NCBI GenBank assembly: GCA_026389315.1
Contig: JAPLIC010000066.1
Span: 22,815-86,814, forward strand
Direction of reading: 5' to 3'
Length of the DNA: 64,000 nt
Source of the DNA: Cyanobacteriota bacterium
Lineage (GTDB): Bacteria > Cyanobacteriota > Cyanobacteriia > PCC-6307 > Cyanobiaceae
The notes beneath the pieces are model-generated. The model made no database searches. It was not told the DNA's origin and was given only the letters and a program-made list of their open reading frames with translations. Positions 20,155 through 28,993 of the stretch are shown piece after piece (position 1 is the stretch's first letter; the number at the start of each line of letters is the position of its first letter). The position numbers were made by a program, and so were the translations under genes.

Positions 20155-20538
20155 ATGACCGCTACCACTGACAACATTCTCGAACAACTGAAAACCCTCT
20201 CCCTGCTGGAAGCTGCCGAGCTTGTCAAGCAGATTGAGGAGGCTTTCGGTGTTTCCGCCGCCGCTACCGCCGGCGTCGTTGCTGCGGCTCCTGCCGCCGC
20301 TGCCGCTGAGGCCGTTGAGGAGCAGACCGAGTTCGACGTCATTCTCGACAGTTTCGATGCGGCTTCCAAGATCAAGGTGCTCAAGGCCGTCCGTGAAGTC
20401 ACCGGCCTCGGCCTGGGTGAAGCCAAGGCCCTTGTCGAAGCCGCTCCCAAGGCGGTCAAGGAGGGCATTGCCAAGCCCGAGGCCGAAAGCGTCAAAAAGG
20501 TGATCGAAGAAGCCGGCGGCAAGGCCACCATCAAGTGA
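20155..20538 (+). CDS. rplL: 50S ribosomal protein bL12 (L7/L12)
   Basis: The 127-residue protein starts [20 protein letters not shown] at an ATG at 20155. It has the N-terminal dimerisation domain, an Ala-rich hinge ([14 protein letters not shown]) and the C-terminal factor-binding domain with [20 protein letters not shown] and [13 protein letters not shown]. It follows rplJ by 95 bases and is succeeded by two hairpins, so the stalk operon ends here. Confidence 0.97.
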   Translation: MTATTDNILEQLKTLSLLEAAELVKQIEEAFGVSAAATAGVVAAAPAAAAAEAVEEQTEFDVILDSFDAASKIKVLKAVREVTGLGLGEAKALVEAAPKAVKEGIAKPEAESVKKVIEEAGGKATIK

Positions 20539-20546
20539 CCCTTGAG

Positions 20547-20570
20547 GGGCCAGAGCTTCGGCTCCGGCCC
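20547..20570 (+). terminator. hairpin immediately after rplL
   Basis: GGGCC-A-GAGC, a TTCG loop, then GCTC-C-GGCCC form a stem with one mismatch, nine bases after the rplL stop and followed by TTTG. The UUCG tetraloop makes it stable. The T-run is short, so it may be a first, weak terminator. Confidence 0.5.
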
Positions 20571-20623
20571 TTTGCTGCCAAGGACGCAAGTCGCTGACGC
20601 CGAATAGTCATGGCAAAGGCGCA

Positions 20624-20654
20624 AAAAAAATCCTGCCAAAGGCAGGATTTTTTT
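20624..20654. terminator. bidirectional Rho-independent terminator
   Basis: A run of seven A residues plus TCCTGCC, a three-base loop AAA, then GGCAGGA plus seven T residues form a perfect inverted repeat. It can stop transcription from rplL on the plus strand and from the DUF3747 gene on the minus strand. Confidence 0.9.
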
Positions 20655-20806
20655 GGTGGAACGCTTCCAGGAGTCTGTCCTCGTTTCGACCCCAGAAGTG
20701 GGTTCCGCACTCCTCACATTCAATAAGTTAAGCGACCGTGCCGGGTCCCTGGCATCGAGTCGGCCGGAGAGCCAACTGACACTCTTCGGACACTCTTCGC
20801 TCTGGT

Positions 20807-21634
20807 TCATTCCCTGAACGGAATGACCTGGAGCGAAATCGCCCGAGACCCGCCGGCATTGATGCTGGTGGGGAGGCCAGCGGCACCAGACCAGGGCGGC
20901 ATCGAGCCCTGCTGCGGCGCCTGGGGTGGCCTGGACCAGCTCGCCGAGCGGGGGACGATGGATGGCGAGGCCCCCTGGCCACCCTCCTGGCCCCCCGGAA
21001 TGGCCGCCAACCCACCCAGCTCTTGGAGGGAACGGGCATGGGCGAAATAAAGATGGTTGAGGCTGCGTCCGCCGAAGAGGCGCCGTTGCAGTTCCCAGCC
21101 CGGCTCCAGCTGGAGGGCGACAAAGCCATCCCGCAGGCGACTTGGGATGGCCCCGCGGGCCACCACCAGGGGCCGGGACTCCGCGCTGGATCGTGCTACC
21201 AGCAGCAGTAGGTTGCCCTGCTGCTGCAGCCGCAAGCGGTGGCTGGCCGCCAGGTCCACCCCGCCGGCCCGCAGCGAATAGCCGTTGCTGTCGAGGTAGC
21301 GACCACAGATTCCCGAGTAATCAAATCGATTCAGGCTGGGATCCACCAAGCCATCCGCCCGGGGTAACCAACAGCGCGGTTGGGGGCTGATCTGCTCCAA
21401 CACCAGCAGGGTCCAATCCGCCTGGCCCAGCGGGCGCGCCAGCACGGCAAAGCGCCCACCATCCAAGCGCGCACTGCCGAAGAGGGGGGGCGCACTGCCC
21501 AAGAGGGGAGCCGCATCAGCAGCCGGCCATGGGAACCCGGGTGCCAGCCCAAGGGCCACGGGCCCAAGGGCCACGGGCCCAAGGGCCACCAGCGCCACGG
21601 TCAGGCCGGCTGAGGCCAGGTAGGTTCGCTGCAT
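20807..21634 (-). CDS. DUF3747 domain protein, probably exported
   Basis: The 275-residue protein has the cyanobacterial DUF3747 core: [48 protein letters not shown] and [18 protein letters not shown]. The function of this domain is unknown. The N-terminus ([20 protein letters not shown]) looks like a signal peptide stretched by a short repeat: GGGCCCAAGGGCCAC-type units recur in the DNA at about 21550-21598, so signal length may vary between strains. The C-terminal 60 residues are Gly/Pro/Ser-rich. It faces the rplL operon tail-to-tail and shares its terminator. Confidence 0.85.
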   Translation of the reverse strand: MQRTYLASAGLTVALVALGPVALGPVALGLAPGFPWPAADAAPLLGSAPPLFGSARLDGGRFAVLARPLGQADWTLLVLEQISPQPRCWLPRADGLVDPSLNRFDYSGICGRYLDSNGYSLRAGGVDLAASHRLRLQQQGNLLLLVARSSAESRPLVVARGAIPSRLRDGFVALQLEPGWELQRRLFGGRSLNHLYFAHARSLQELGGLAAIPGGQEGGQGASPSIVPRSASWSRPPQAPQQGSMPPWSGAAGLPTSINAGGSRAISLQVIPFRE

Positions 21635-21703
21635 GAGGCTGGAATCGGGCCCCGGAGTCCGGGGTTGGGCGGCCCATTCAATCGGACCCCCCAGGAGGTG
21701 GCA

Positions 21704-22552
21704 ATGCGTGATCAGCCTGGGCGGGTGGTGGGTGCCGCCTGCGACGGAGCCTGTAGTGGCAATCCCGGGCCAGGGGGCTGGGGAGCACTGCTGCGGTTTG
21801 AGGATGGGTCGCTACGGGAGCTGGGCGGCAGCGACCCCGCCACCACCAACAACCGCATGGAACTCTCGGCGGCCTTGGCCTTGCTGGAGTTGCTCAAGGA
21901 GTTGCCCCGTCGCCAGGAGATGGTGATTCGCACCGACAGTCGTTACTTGATCGACGGCATGGACAAGTGGCTGCCTGGCTGGAAACGGCGCAGCTGGCGC
22001 ACGGCCTCTGGCGGACCGGTGCTCAATCGCGACCTATGGGAACGGCTGGATCAAGCCCGTTTGGCGGGGGTGGGTTTCCAACACGTTCGGGGCCACAGCG
22101 GTGATCCGGACAACGACCGCTGCGACGCGATCGCGGTGGCTTTTTCCCGGGGCCAGCGGCCGCCGTTGGCCAGGGAGGGGCAGGGCCCCGCCAAGGCGGC
22201 CAGGGCCCAAGATCCGGAGCCGGCCCAAGCCCAGGCGCCGGAGCCAACGCCGGCGCCTGGGCTTGGGCCAGCCGGAGCTACGGAGGGGGTGGAGGAGGGC
22301 GATCCGGCGCCGCCGGCCTTGCGTCAGTTGCTGAGCCGCCTCGAGCTGGCCGATCGGCTCGCCCAGGGGGGGTACAGCCTCACGCTGGTCGAGTTGGCCC
22401 AGTTGGTCGAACTGCCCCTGAAAACCCTCGAGTCCCGTGGGGCGGTGTGGCCTTGGCGCGACTGGTTGGTGGAGCCCGCTGGGCAGGGCCGTTGGCGCCT
22501 GCGCCGTGACGCGGGAGGATTGGAGCCGGCAGAAGGCGAGCAGGAGGGATAG
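21704..22552 (+). CDS. rnhA: ribonuclease HI with C-terminal extension
   Basis: RNase HI cuts the RNA strand of RNA-DNA hybrids. Residues 1-155 hold the catalytic set: Asp in [17 protein letters not shown], Glu in [11 protein letters not shown], Asp in [15 protein letters not shown], and His/Asp in [15 protein letters not shown]. The start is the ATG at 21704, preceded by AGGAGGTGGCA, a strong ribosome binding site; the longer frame lacks one. After the enzyme comes a Pro/Ala/Glu linker ([17 protein letters not shown]) and about 75 residues ([20 protein letters not shown] to WRLRRD) that look like a small helical, possibly winged-helix domain. Total length 282 against about 150 for a plain RNase HI. 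It ends three bases before pyrD. Confidence 0.93.
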   Translation: MRDQPGRVVGAACDGACSGNPGPGGWGALLRFEDGSLRELGGSDPATTNNRMELSAALALLELLKELPRRQEMVIRTDSRYLIDGMDKWLPGWKRRSWRTASGGPVLNRDLWERLDQARLAGVGFQHVRGHSGDPDNDRCDAIAVAFSRGQRPPLAREGQGPAKAARAQDPEPAQAQAPEPTPAPGLGPAGATEGVEEGDPAPPALRQLLSRLELADRLAQGGYSLTLVELAQLVELPLKTLESRGAVWPWRDWLVEPAGQGRWRLRRDAGGLEPAEGEQEG

Positions 22553-22555
22553 GCC

Positions 22556-23809
22556 ATGGACGACGACGCGACGACCGCAAGGCAGGCTTTTGCCGGGGGG
22601 GGGCCGGGGGCTGGCGGATCCCTGCAGGCTGGAGCTGGCTCTGGCGCGGTGGCAGGTTTTTATCGCCGCATGGTGGAGCCCCTGCTGCGAACCGATGAGG
22701 GCGTCGATGCCGAACAGCTCAGCCGCCTCACCCTGATGGGACTTTCCCAGGTGTCCCTGAGGCGCGATTGGCCCCTGGTCGAGGGGGCCTTGGCGGGCCT
22801 GGGGGCGGAGCTGCAACGCCGCAATCCCCGCCTGCAACAAACCCTTTTCGGTTGCCGCTTTGCCAATCCGGTGGGGCTGGCGGCGGGGTTCGATAAAAAC
22901 GGCGTCGCGGCGGCGATCTGGCATTGTTTCGGCTTTGGTTTCGCCGAGCTGGGCACGATCACCGCCCAGCCGCAGCAGGGCAACCCCAGGCCCCGGTTGT
23001 TCCGTCTGGCGGCCGAGCGGGCGGCCCTCAACCGCATGGGGTTCAACAACCTGGGCGCCATGGCCGTGCGCCGCATCCTGGAGCGGCAGGCGCTGCCCCC
23101 TTCGGGCCAACGGTCCGCCGTGCTTGGGATCAACCTGGGCAAGTCTCGGGAGGTATCGCTGGAGCTGGCCCCAGACGATTACGCCTCTTCGCTCGAAGTG
23201 TTGGCGCCACTGGCGGACTACGCGGTGATCAATGTCAGCTCCCCCAACACCCCCGGGCTGCGGGAACTGCAACAGGAAACCCAGCTGCGGCGCCTGGTCG
23301 AACGGCTGCGGCGGCTGCCCGGCTGTCCGCCGCTGCTGGTCAAGATCGCCCCTGATCTGGAAGATGACGCCATTGATGCCATCGCTCGACTGGCCTACCA
23401 GGAGGGATTGGCGGGGGTGATTGCGGTAAACACCAGCCAAGATCGCCTCGGTCTGGCCGATCGCACCCTCGGGGCCACGGGTCGCCCCTTGGCCGAGGAG
23501 AGTGGCGGACTGAGTGGCAGGCCCTTGCGCCACCGCGCCCTGGCGGTGTTGCGGCGTCTGAGGGCGATGGCGGGGCCCAGCTTGCCCCTGATCGGTGTGG
23601 GCGGCATTGATTCGGCGGAGTCGGCTTGGGAGCGGATCAGCGCCGGGGCCTCCCTGGTGCAGGTTTACACCGGTTGGATTTACGAAGGCCCCGAGTTGGT
23701 GCCCGATGTCCTGGAGGGATTGATCACCCAACTGGATCGCCAGGGGCTTGCAACAATTGGCGAAGCGGTCGGCTCGGGTTTGCCCTGGCGGTCAACTTCT
23801 GTAAATTAA
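22556..23809 (+). CDS. pyrD: dihydroorotate dehydrogenase (quinone), class 2
   Basis: This enzyme oxidises dihydroorotate to orotate with quinone as acceptor, the membrane-linked step of pyrimidine synthesis. The 417-residue protein has [20 protein letters not shown], the Asn/Ser region [16 protein letters not shown] with the class 2 catalytic Ser, KIAPDLEDD, and the FMN phosphate site [20 protein letters not shown]. The N-terminal helical membrane-binding domain of class 2 is present, preceded by about 30 Gly/Ala-rich residues that may not be translated. It begins three bases after rnhA, so the pair is probably cotranscribed. Confidence 0.95.
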   Translation: MDDDATTARQAFAGGGPGAGGSLQAGAGSGAVAGFYRRMVEPLLRTDEGVDAEQLSRLTLMGLSQVSLRRDWPLVEGALAGLGAELQRRNPRLQQTLFGCRFANPVGLAAGFDKNGVAAAIWHCFGFGFAELGTITAQPQQGNPRPRLFRLAAERAALNRMGFNNLGAMAVRRILERQALPPSGQRSAVLGINLGKSREVSLELAPDDYASSLEVLAPLADYAVINVSSPNTPGLRELQQETQLRRLVERLRRLPGCPPLLVKIAPDLEDDAIDAIARLAYQEGLAGVIAVNTSQDRLGLADRTLGATGRPLAEESGGLSGRPLRHRALAVLRRLRAMAGPSLPLIGVGGIDSAESAWERISAGASLVQVYTGWIYEGPELVPDVLEGLITQLDRQGLATIGEAVGSGLPWRSTSVN

Positions 23810-23830
23810 GACCCTTAATAAAGTGATGTT

Positions 23831-24727
23831 GTGGAAATCAGCCCACTCCTGAATGATTTCCAACTGCGTTGGCGTTCTTGGATAGCGGTTTTTGCTCCCC
23901 AGTTAGTCCTGATTGAGCTGCAGGACGACAGTCTCAAAGGCCAGTCCCACTCGGCCAGTCGTCCCGGCCCGGTGACGATTGATACCCCTTTGCCGCCGGA
24001 AACCTGCAAGGCGGGCATGCCCCTGGAGCTGGAAGCCCTCGGCGATCTGATCGGGGATCTGTTGGTGCGCGACAACCTGATCAATGCCTATGTCCTGGCC
24101 TCCTTGCCCCCCGAGGCCAGCCTGTGGCGGGTGGTGGAGTGGCCCAGCGCCGATCCGGTGCCCCAGGATCCCCTTGCGGCCCTCCGAAAACTTGATCCGC
24201 CCCTGAATCTTCCTTACTCTCTGGCCGATGCCTGCCTGGATGTGCAGCCCCTGCCCGGACACCCGAAGCGCCTGCTGCTGGCAGCCACCCCCCGCACAGT
24301 GGTCGAGGCTTGGGAACAAGTGTTTGAGCTTGCCGGTGCTCAACTCGATCGGCTGGCCCCTGCCCAGAGCTGCCTGTTGGCCGGATTGGCGCCCGAATTG
24401 ACGTTCCTTGCGGCGTCTGAACTTGTGGCGGTTGTTGCCCCTGGAGAGGAGAGTTCCCGTCTGTTGCTGCTGCGGGGCAATGTGCCTGTTTTCGAAAAGG
24501 TTTTACCGTCGGAACCGGATGCAATGGCCGCCGAATTCGATCGTTGCGTCGCCTTTTATCGGCGTCAAGATCCTTCCTGCGATGGCTTGAAGGTTTTTCT
24601 CTCCCGCCCATGGGACAACGCCGAGCTGCTCGTGCCCCCGGGTCGTCCCACCCCCGTAGAGGCGTTCCACGGTGACTACGGATCGCTTGTGCTTCAGGGT
24701 CTGGCCAGTCCTCTGGTGGCGGCATGA
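23831..24727 (+). CDS. pilM: PilM-like type IV pilus assembly protein
   Basis: The 298-residue protein is assigned mainly by position, as the first gene of a four-gene block ending in a secretin. PilM is an actin-like cytoplasmic ATPase that binds the PilN N-terminus and links the inner-membrane PilNO complex to the motor. Sequence is consistent with an ASKHA fold (RLLLAATPRTVVEAWEQVFE, LDRLAPAQSCLLAGLAPELT), but the classical motifs are weak and the protein is shorter than the roughly 350 residues usual elsewhere. Its stop overlaps the pilN start (ATGA). The start is taken as the ATG-like frame opening at 23831. Confidence 0.72.
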   Translation: MEISPLLNDFQLRWRSWIAVFAPQLVLIELQDDSLKGQSHSASRPGPVTIDTPLPPETCKAGMPLELEALGDLIGDLLVRDNLINAYVLASLPPEASLWRVVEWPSADPVPQDPLAALRKLDPPLNLPYSLADACLDVQPLPGHPKRLLLAATPRTVVEAWEQVFELAGAQLDRLAPAQSCLLAGLAPELTFLAASELVAVVAPGEESSRLLLLRGNVPVFEKVLPSEPDAMAAEFDRCVAFYRRQDPSCDGLKVFLSRPWDNAELLVPPGRPTPVEAFHGDYGSLVLQGLASPLVAA

Positions 24728-25449
24728 GCAGCATCCAGCTCGATTTTCTGCGGGAGAAGCGTGAGAGCGAGGGCTTGCCCTCCATGGCCCAGGTGCTGCC
24801 CTCCCGTGCGGCGCTCGTCCGGCTAGGTTGCCTGATCGGCGGCTCGTTGCTGCTGGGGGTGATGGTGTTGACAGGTCTGGTCTGGTTGCAGCATGAAGCC
24901 AACAAAGGCAATGCCCAGAGGGTCGATGCGACCAAAGCCCAACTCAAAAGCGCCCGGGCACGCTCCGAGCAGTTGGAGAGTCGTTTCAACCAGGTCAATG
25001 GGGCCAATCGCCAGCGGGCGACCAATCTGGCGACGCTGAGGTCCAGTGCCGCCCTGTTGAGTGAGTTGCAGTTACGAACCCCCGAGAATGTACAGATTCT
25101 TTCGGTGCAATTGAGCGACACGGCCCTGCAAGTCAAAGGGGTGGCGGTAGAGCCGATGGCCTTTTCGCGCATCAATGCTTTCCAGCTGTCCTTGAAGCAA
25201 TCGCCCTTGCTCGCCAAGACCATCAGCCTGACCAAGGTGGAGCGGCTGCCGGCGATCAGCAAGCCATTGCCGGATAACAAAGGAAAGAACCCTTTGACCT
25301 TGTTCACACCGACCAGCGTGAAATTTGAGCTGAATGCCCCCCTGGCCACCTTGAACCCGCAACAAAAGGCTGCTGTGATGCGGGTTCTTGGTGCGGAGGG
25401 CATGGCTGGCCGTTTGGAACTGCTGCATCGCGAGGGGCTGTTGCAATGA
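24724..25449 (+). CDS. pilN: PilN-like type IV pilus inner-membrane protein
   Basis: The 241-residue protein begins MSSIQLDFLREKRE, resembling the short conserved N-terminal peptide by which PilN binds PilM. One transmembrane segment follows (about 40-63, LIGGSLLLGVMVLTGLVWLQ), then a coiled coil (VDATKAQLKSARARSEQLES) and a periplasmic domain. This is the PilN layout. Start and stop overlap the neighbours by four bases (ATGA at both ends), indicating tight translational coupling of pilM-N-O. Identification rests on topology and operon context. Confidence 0.8.
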   Translation: MSSIQLDFLREKRESEGLPSMAQVLPSRAALVRLGCLIGGSLLLGVMVLTGLVWLQHEANKGNAQRVDATKAQLKSARARSEQLESRFNQVNGANRQRATNLATLRSSAALLSELQLRTPENVQILSVQLSDTALQVKGVAVEPMAFSRINAFQLSLKQSPLLAKTISLTKVERLPAISKPLPDNKGKNPLTLFTPTSVKFELNAPLATLNPQQKAAVMRVLGAEGMAGRLELLHREGLLQ

Positions 25450-26399
25450 CTTTTTCTTTCTTGAAGAGTCGAGCGGACGACTTAAGCGAACCAGCACCCC
25501 TTTCAGAGCAGCAGCTACGGCGTCTGTGGCTGGGTCTGCCGATTGCCGCCTTTGGCCTGGTGGCCGCATTGCTGGCCGCTGCGGTGCTGCTGCCCCTGTT
25601 GCTGAACCTGCGTTCGGAGTTGGAGCGGGCCCAGCGGCTGCAGCGGCTGGAGGACCAGCTCATGGAGGTGAACACCAGCCTCGCCCGCAGCCAGGCGGCC
25701 TTGAAGAAGGCCGATACCCAAACCAGCAAGCTGCGCAACCTGCTGGTCGGTGGGGGAGATCGGGGCACGGTGCTGGCCACCCTGGACACCGATGCCAAGG
25801 CCACGGGCGTGCGCCTGACGCTCTACGAACAGAACGTTGTTGCGGTGGCTCAGGTTGCAACACCAGCCAAGCCGGGGACCCCTGCCTCTGGGGCGAACCC
25901 CGCCCCAGAGGCTGGAACCCCCGCCGCCGCCGCCGCTGCGGCCCAGGCGGCCGCCGCCGCCGATGGGGTGGTGGAAACCCCGTTGTTGCTCTCGGTCCAG
26001 GGGACCTTCCCCCAGATCCTGGCCTTCATGCAGCGGCTGGAGCGGCTGCAGGTGTTGGTGAAGCAGCAAGAGCTGAGCTTGGCAATGGCGGAAAAGCCCG
26101 CTGGCGGCGGCCAGTCCCCTGAGGTGGTCGCTTTGCCAGGGTCCTCGCCAATTTTGGTGATGAAGTTGTCCCTGGTGGTCTTTGATGCCCCCGGTGACAA
26201 TGCCCCCGCGCCTGCGGGCGGGGGCACCGCCCCGAGCCGCCCAGCTCCTGGCAGCACCCCAGGGACTTCGGCCCCCGGGTCCCCGACCCCCGGGGCCTCG
26301 ACCCCCGGGGCCTCGACCCCCGGGGCCTCGGCCCCTGGGTCCCCGACCCCTGGGTCCAAGACCCCTGCGGCTGCTCCTGCTGCCGGATCCGCCCGTTGA
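25446..26399 (+). CDS. pilO: PilO-like type IV pilus inner-membrane protein with repetitive tail
   Basis: The 317-residue protein has one transmembrane segment (about 28-52, IAAFGLVAALLAAAVLLPLL), a coiled coil (about 55-95) and a periplasmic region with VQGTFPQILAFMQRLERLQV and PILVMKLSLVVF, as in PilO. PilO dimerises with PilN and aligns the pilus machine with the secretin. Two parts are odd: an Ala-rich insert (about 150-175) and a tail of about 70 residues made of PGSTP/PGAST repeats, coded by 15-base tandem repeats. The family normally ends near 210-250 residues, so the tail is an addition. It overlaps pilN by four bases. Confidence 0.78.
   Translation: MTFSFLKSRADDLSEPAPLSEQQLRRLWLGLPIAAFGLVAALLAAAVLLPLLLNLRSELERAQRLQRLEDQLMEVNTSLARSQAALKKADTQTSKLRNLLVGGGDRGTVLATLDTDAKATGVRLTLYEQNVVAVAQVATPAKPGTPASGANPAPEAGTPAAAAAAAQAAAAADGVVETPLLLSVQGTFPQILAFMQRLERLQVLVKQQELSLAMAEKPAGGGQSPEVVALPGSSPILVMKLSLVVFDAPGDNAPAPAGGGTAPSRPAPGSTPGTSAPGSPTPGASTPGASTPGASAPGSPTPGSKTPAAAPAAGSAR
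26286..26330 (+). repeat. 15-base tandem repeat in the pilO tail
   Basis: Three perfect adjacent copies of ACCCCCGGGGCCTCG encode STPGA-type units. Degenerate copies extend on both sides (about 26253-26364). Copy number may vary between strains by replication slippage, and it stays in frame because the unit is 15 bases. Confidence 0.9.
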
Positions 26400-26440
26400 T
26401 CCGCGCTTTCCACCCCATGCCCCGTCTGCGTTGCCACCCC

Positions 26441-28993
26441 ATGAAATCCCGGTACCTTGCCGCCATTGCCCCCGGGGGAGCGAGCCAGGCCCGGTCGCGG
26501 GCCCTCAGCCTGTCGCTTGCCGTCTTGGCGGCCACGGGTGGGATGGGCGGCTGGGTGGCTGCGGCCGGCGCCCAGGATGTTGCCCAAGCCCAGCAGGGTG
26601 CTGCTGGGGTGCAGAAGGGCCAGGTGCTTGGTACGACCCAGCGGCTGAATTTGCGGGTGCGGCGCCAGAGAGATGGGGTTGAGGTGGTGATTGAGGGGGT
26701 GGGTTCGGCGCCGGAATTGCAGCAGACGACCCGGGGCGCGGTGTGGCTGGGGCGGCTGTTCACCTCCAGCCCGGCGGCGCTGCCGGGCGGGGGCCAACGG
26801 CTGTCGGTGCCGGAGGCCGGGTTCCAGAGCCTCAGTTTGGCGGGCACCGGCCAGGTGTTTGAACTGCAGATCACGCCGATTCCGGGCTATCCCCTGGGCC
26901 GGCCGGTGGTGAGCGCCGATGGCCGTGATTTGATTTTGAGTTTTGCCAGCAGCGGCCAGGCCAGCCAGCGGACGAGCAGCCTGGATTTGCGCCGGCCCGG
27001 CCGGGTGAGCGAACCAACGGCCGCCTATGTGCCGCCGCTGCAACCGCGGGCCGTGGCGCCGCCGGTGGGGGACATGGCGGTGGGCACGATGCTGCTCACC
27101 AATAGCAGCTATCTGAATGTCAGCGGACCGCCGGTGACGATGACACTTAGGAATGCGCCGGCCAGAGATGTGCTGATGGCCCTGAGCCGGCTGGGGGGCT
27201 ATGGGTTTGTGTTTGTCGAAGATTCGAGCAAGGCGGATAACGCGGGGGGGACGGCGGCCTCCACATTGCCGATTTCGATTTCGTTCCGCAATGAAAATTA
27301 CGGTCAGGCACTGAATTCGGCCCTGTTAGCGGCGGGGCTGCAGGCCAAACGGCAGGGAAATATGATACTGGCAGGGCCTTCAGTACTTGGGAAAACATTT
27401 GGCGCTCAACTGTCAAAGGTGTATCGCCTGAACCAGGTCAGTGCCAATTCGGCGGCTGATTATCTGGCCAATCTTGGAGCCCAGGTAAAAAAAACGAATG
27501 AGGTGACGACTGCTGTTAGTACAGGACTCAGTCAATCAAATGCGGTGGCCTCAAGTGGAGCCTCATCCACTACTGTATTTAATAGTACCAGTGAGGTGAA
27601 ATCCTACGGAGGCGACACAGGCCCGCTCTTGGGGCTATTGGTGACCACCGATCCTCGACTCGCCACGATCACCTTAGTGGGTGAACCAAGAGTGGTCACG
27701 GTGGCTGAATCCTATCTACGCCAGCTGGATCTGCGCCAGCGCCAGGTGGCGCTTTCGGTGAAGATAATGGATGTTTCCTTAGGAAATAATGCTACTTTCG
27801 AAAATAGTTTTGCTGTGCGTTGGGGCAATAGCTTCATTGTCAACAATCAGGGTCAAGTATTAGCAAATTTTGGCAGCTATCAGCCACCTTCTACCCCTGA
27901 TGCGGGCCTGCCAGGTACCTATTCAGCTACGGGTCGAACCACCCCGTTAGTTGGGACTGGCGCCTTGACGCCAGGAGACGGCGGCTTTGTTGATCAATTG
28001 AGTGGAACTCCATATCCTGGCGTTACAACCGATAGTTTTAAAAGACCTTCTTTTGGTCAGTTCAATAATCCTCTGCAGCCAGGCACAAGTGAGTTCACAC
28101 CAGGGACGCCTGGTACACCACCTACCCCTGTTATTGACCCTGTAACAGGCATTACACGATTTATCCCAGGGACACCGGCTACCCCAGGTACCATTACAAG
28201 AAGGTCTCCTACAAACTTTGCATATCCTCAAAATCAACTTTTTGATTTTGTCAAGGCCACCATCCAGTCCAGCAGTACCAAAGTCTTAGCCAGCCCCACT
28301 CTAATACTCAGCGAAAATGCTGAAGAACTACGCAAGGGCGAAGACACACTGCCCATCAACATCGCCAGTCTCTCTGGCGGCAGCTCCGGTAGCAGCTCCA
28401 GCAGCGGCGGCTCCGACAACAACGCCACCATCGGTCGCACCAAGGCCAACGAGTCCTATGTCACCGTCGGTGAGCAGGTGATCACCAACTACACCGTGAC
28501 CTCCGGCACCCAGGGCAACGGCAACTCCTGCCAGCCCGAATTTGGCATCGCTGGCCTCACCTTTGGCGCCCGCGTCTCCAAAATTGATGACAACGGCTTC
28601 GTCACTTTCTCGATGTCGCCGGCGATCACCGCCGCCCTGCGCCAGCAGGTGGTGCCCGGTTGCGGCCCCATCGACGTCCTGGCGGTGCGCCGCCTCGACA
28701 CCGGCAGTGCCCGGGTGCGCGATGGCCAGACCCTAATCATGACCGGCGTGATTTCCGATGCCGACCGGCTGGAAGTCTCCAAATGGCCGATCCTCGGCGA
28801 TGTACCGATCATTGGTCAGTTTTTCCGCAGCAGCAACAACAACCGCGCCAAGCGGGAGCTGGTGATTCTGGTGACGCCGCGCATCATCAACGACAACGAA
28901 GGCGGTAATTTCGGTTACGGCTACCAGCCAGGTACCAACGACAGCCGTCGCCTCCTGGCCGATCCCAACGCGCCGCTGCGATCACAACCCTGA
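26441..28993 (+). CDS. pilQ: PilQ-like type IV pilus secretin
   Basis: PilQ forms the outer-membrane channel for type IV pili. The open frame begins with a TTG at 26396 overlapping the pilO stop; the ATG at 26441 (MKSRYLAAIAPGG) gives a plausible signal peptide and is preferred. Domains in order: an AMIN-like domain (TQRLNLRVRRQRDGVEVVIE), a secretin N-domain (VTMTLRNAPARDVLMALSRL), an N1-type domain (VYRLNQVSANSAADYLANLG), and the secretin core ending RDGQTLIMTGVISDADRLEV and ILGDVPIIGQFFRSSNNN. The stretch 27350-28330 uses clearly more A/T-ending codons than the rest and encodes a Pro/Thr/Gly-rich insert (about residues 480-610), so the gene looks mosaic. It overlaps the convergent pentapeptide gene by 12 bases. 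Confidence 0.9.
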   Translation: MKSRYLAAIAPGGASQARSRALSLSLAVLAATGGMGGWVAAAGAQDVAQAQQGAAGVQKGQVLGTTQRLNLRVRRQRDGVEVVIEGVGSAPELQQTTRGAVWLGRLFTSSPAALPGGGQRLSVPEAGFQSLSLAGTGQVFELQITPIPGYPLGRPVVSADGRDLILSFASSGQASQRTSSLDLRRPGRVSEPTAAYVPPLQPRAVAPPVGDMAVGTMLLTNSSYLNVSGPPVTMTLRNAPARDVLMALSRLGGYGFVFVEDSSKADNAGGTAASTLPISISFRNENYGQALNSALLAAGLQAKRQGNMILAGPSVLGKTFGAQLSKVYRLNQVSANSAADYLANLGAQVKKTNEVTTAVSTGLSQSNAVASSGASSTTVFNSTSEVKSYGGDTGPLLGLLVTTDPRLATITLVGEPRVVTVAESYLRQLDLRQRQVALSVKIMDVSLGNNATFENSFAVRWGNSFIVNNQGQVLANFGSYQPPSTPDAGLPGTYSATGRTTPLVGTGALTPGDGGFVDQLSGTPYPGVTTDSFKRPSFGQFNNPLQPGTSEFTPGTPGTPPTPVIDPVTGITRFIPGTPATPGTITRRSPTNFAYPQNQLFDFVKATIQSSSTKVLASPTLILSENAEELRKGEDTLPINIASLSGGSSGSSSSSGGSDNNATIGRTKANESYVTVGEQVITNYTVTSGTQGNGNSCQPEFGIAGLTFGARVSKIDDNGFVTFSMSPAITAALRQQVVPGCGPIDVLAVRRLDTGSARVRDGQTLIMTGVISDADRLEVSKWPILGDVPIIGQFFRSSNNNRAKRELVILVTPRIINDNEGGNFGYGYQPGTNDSRRLLADPNAPLRSQP

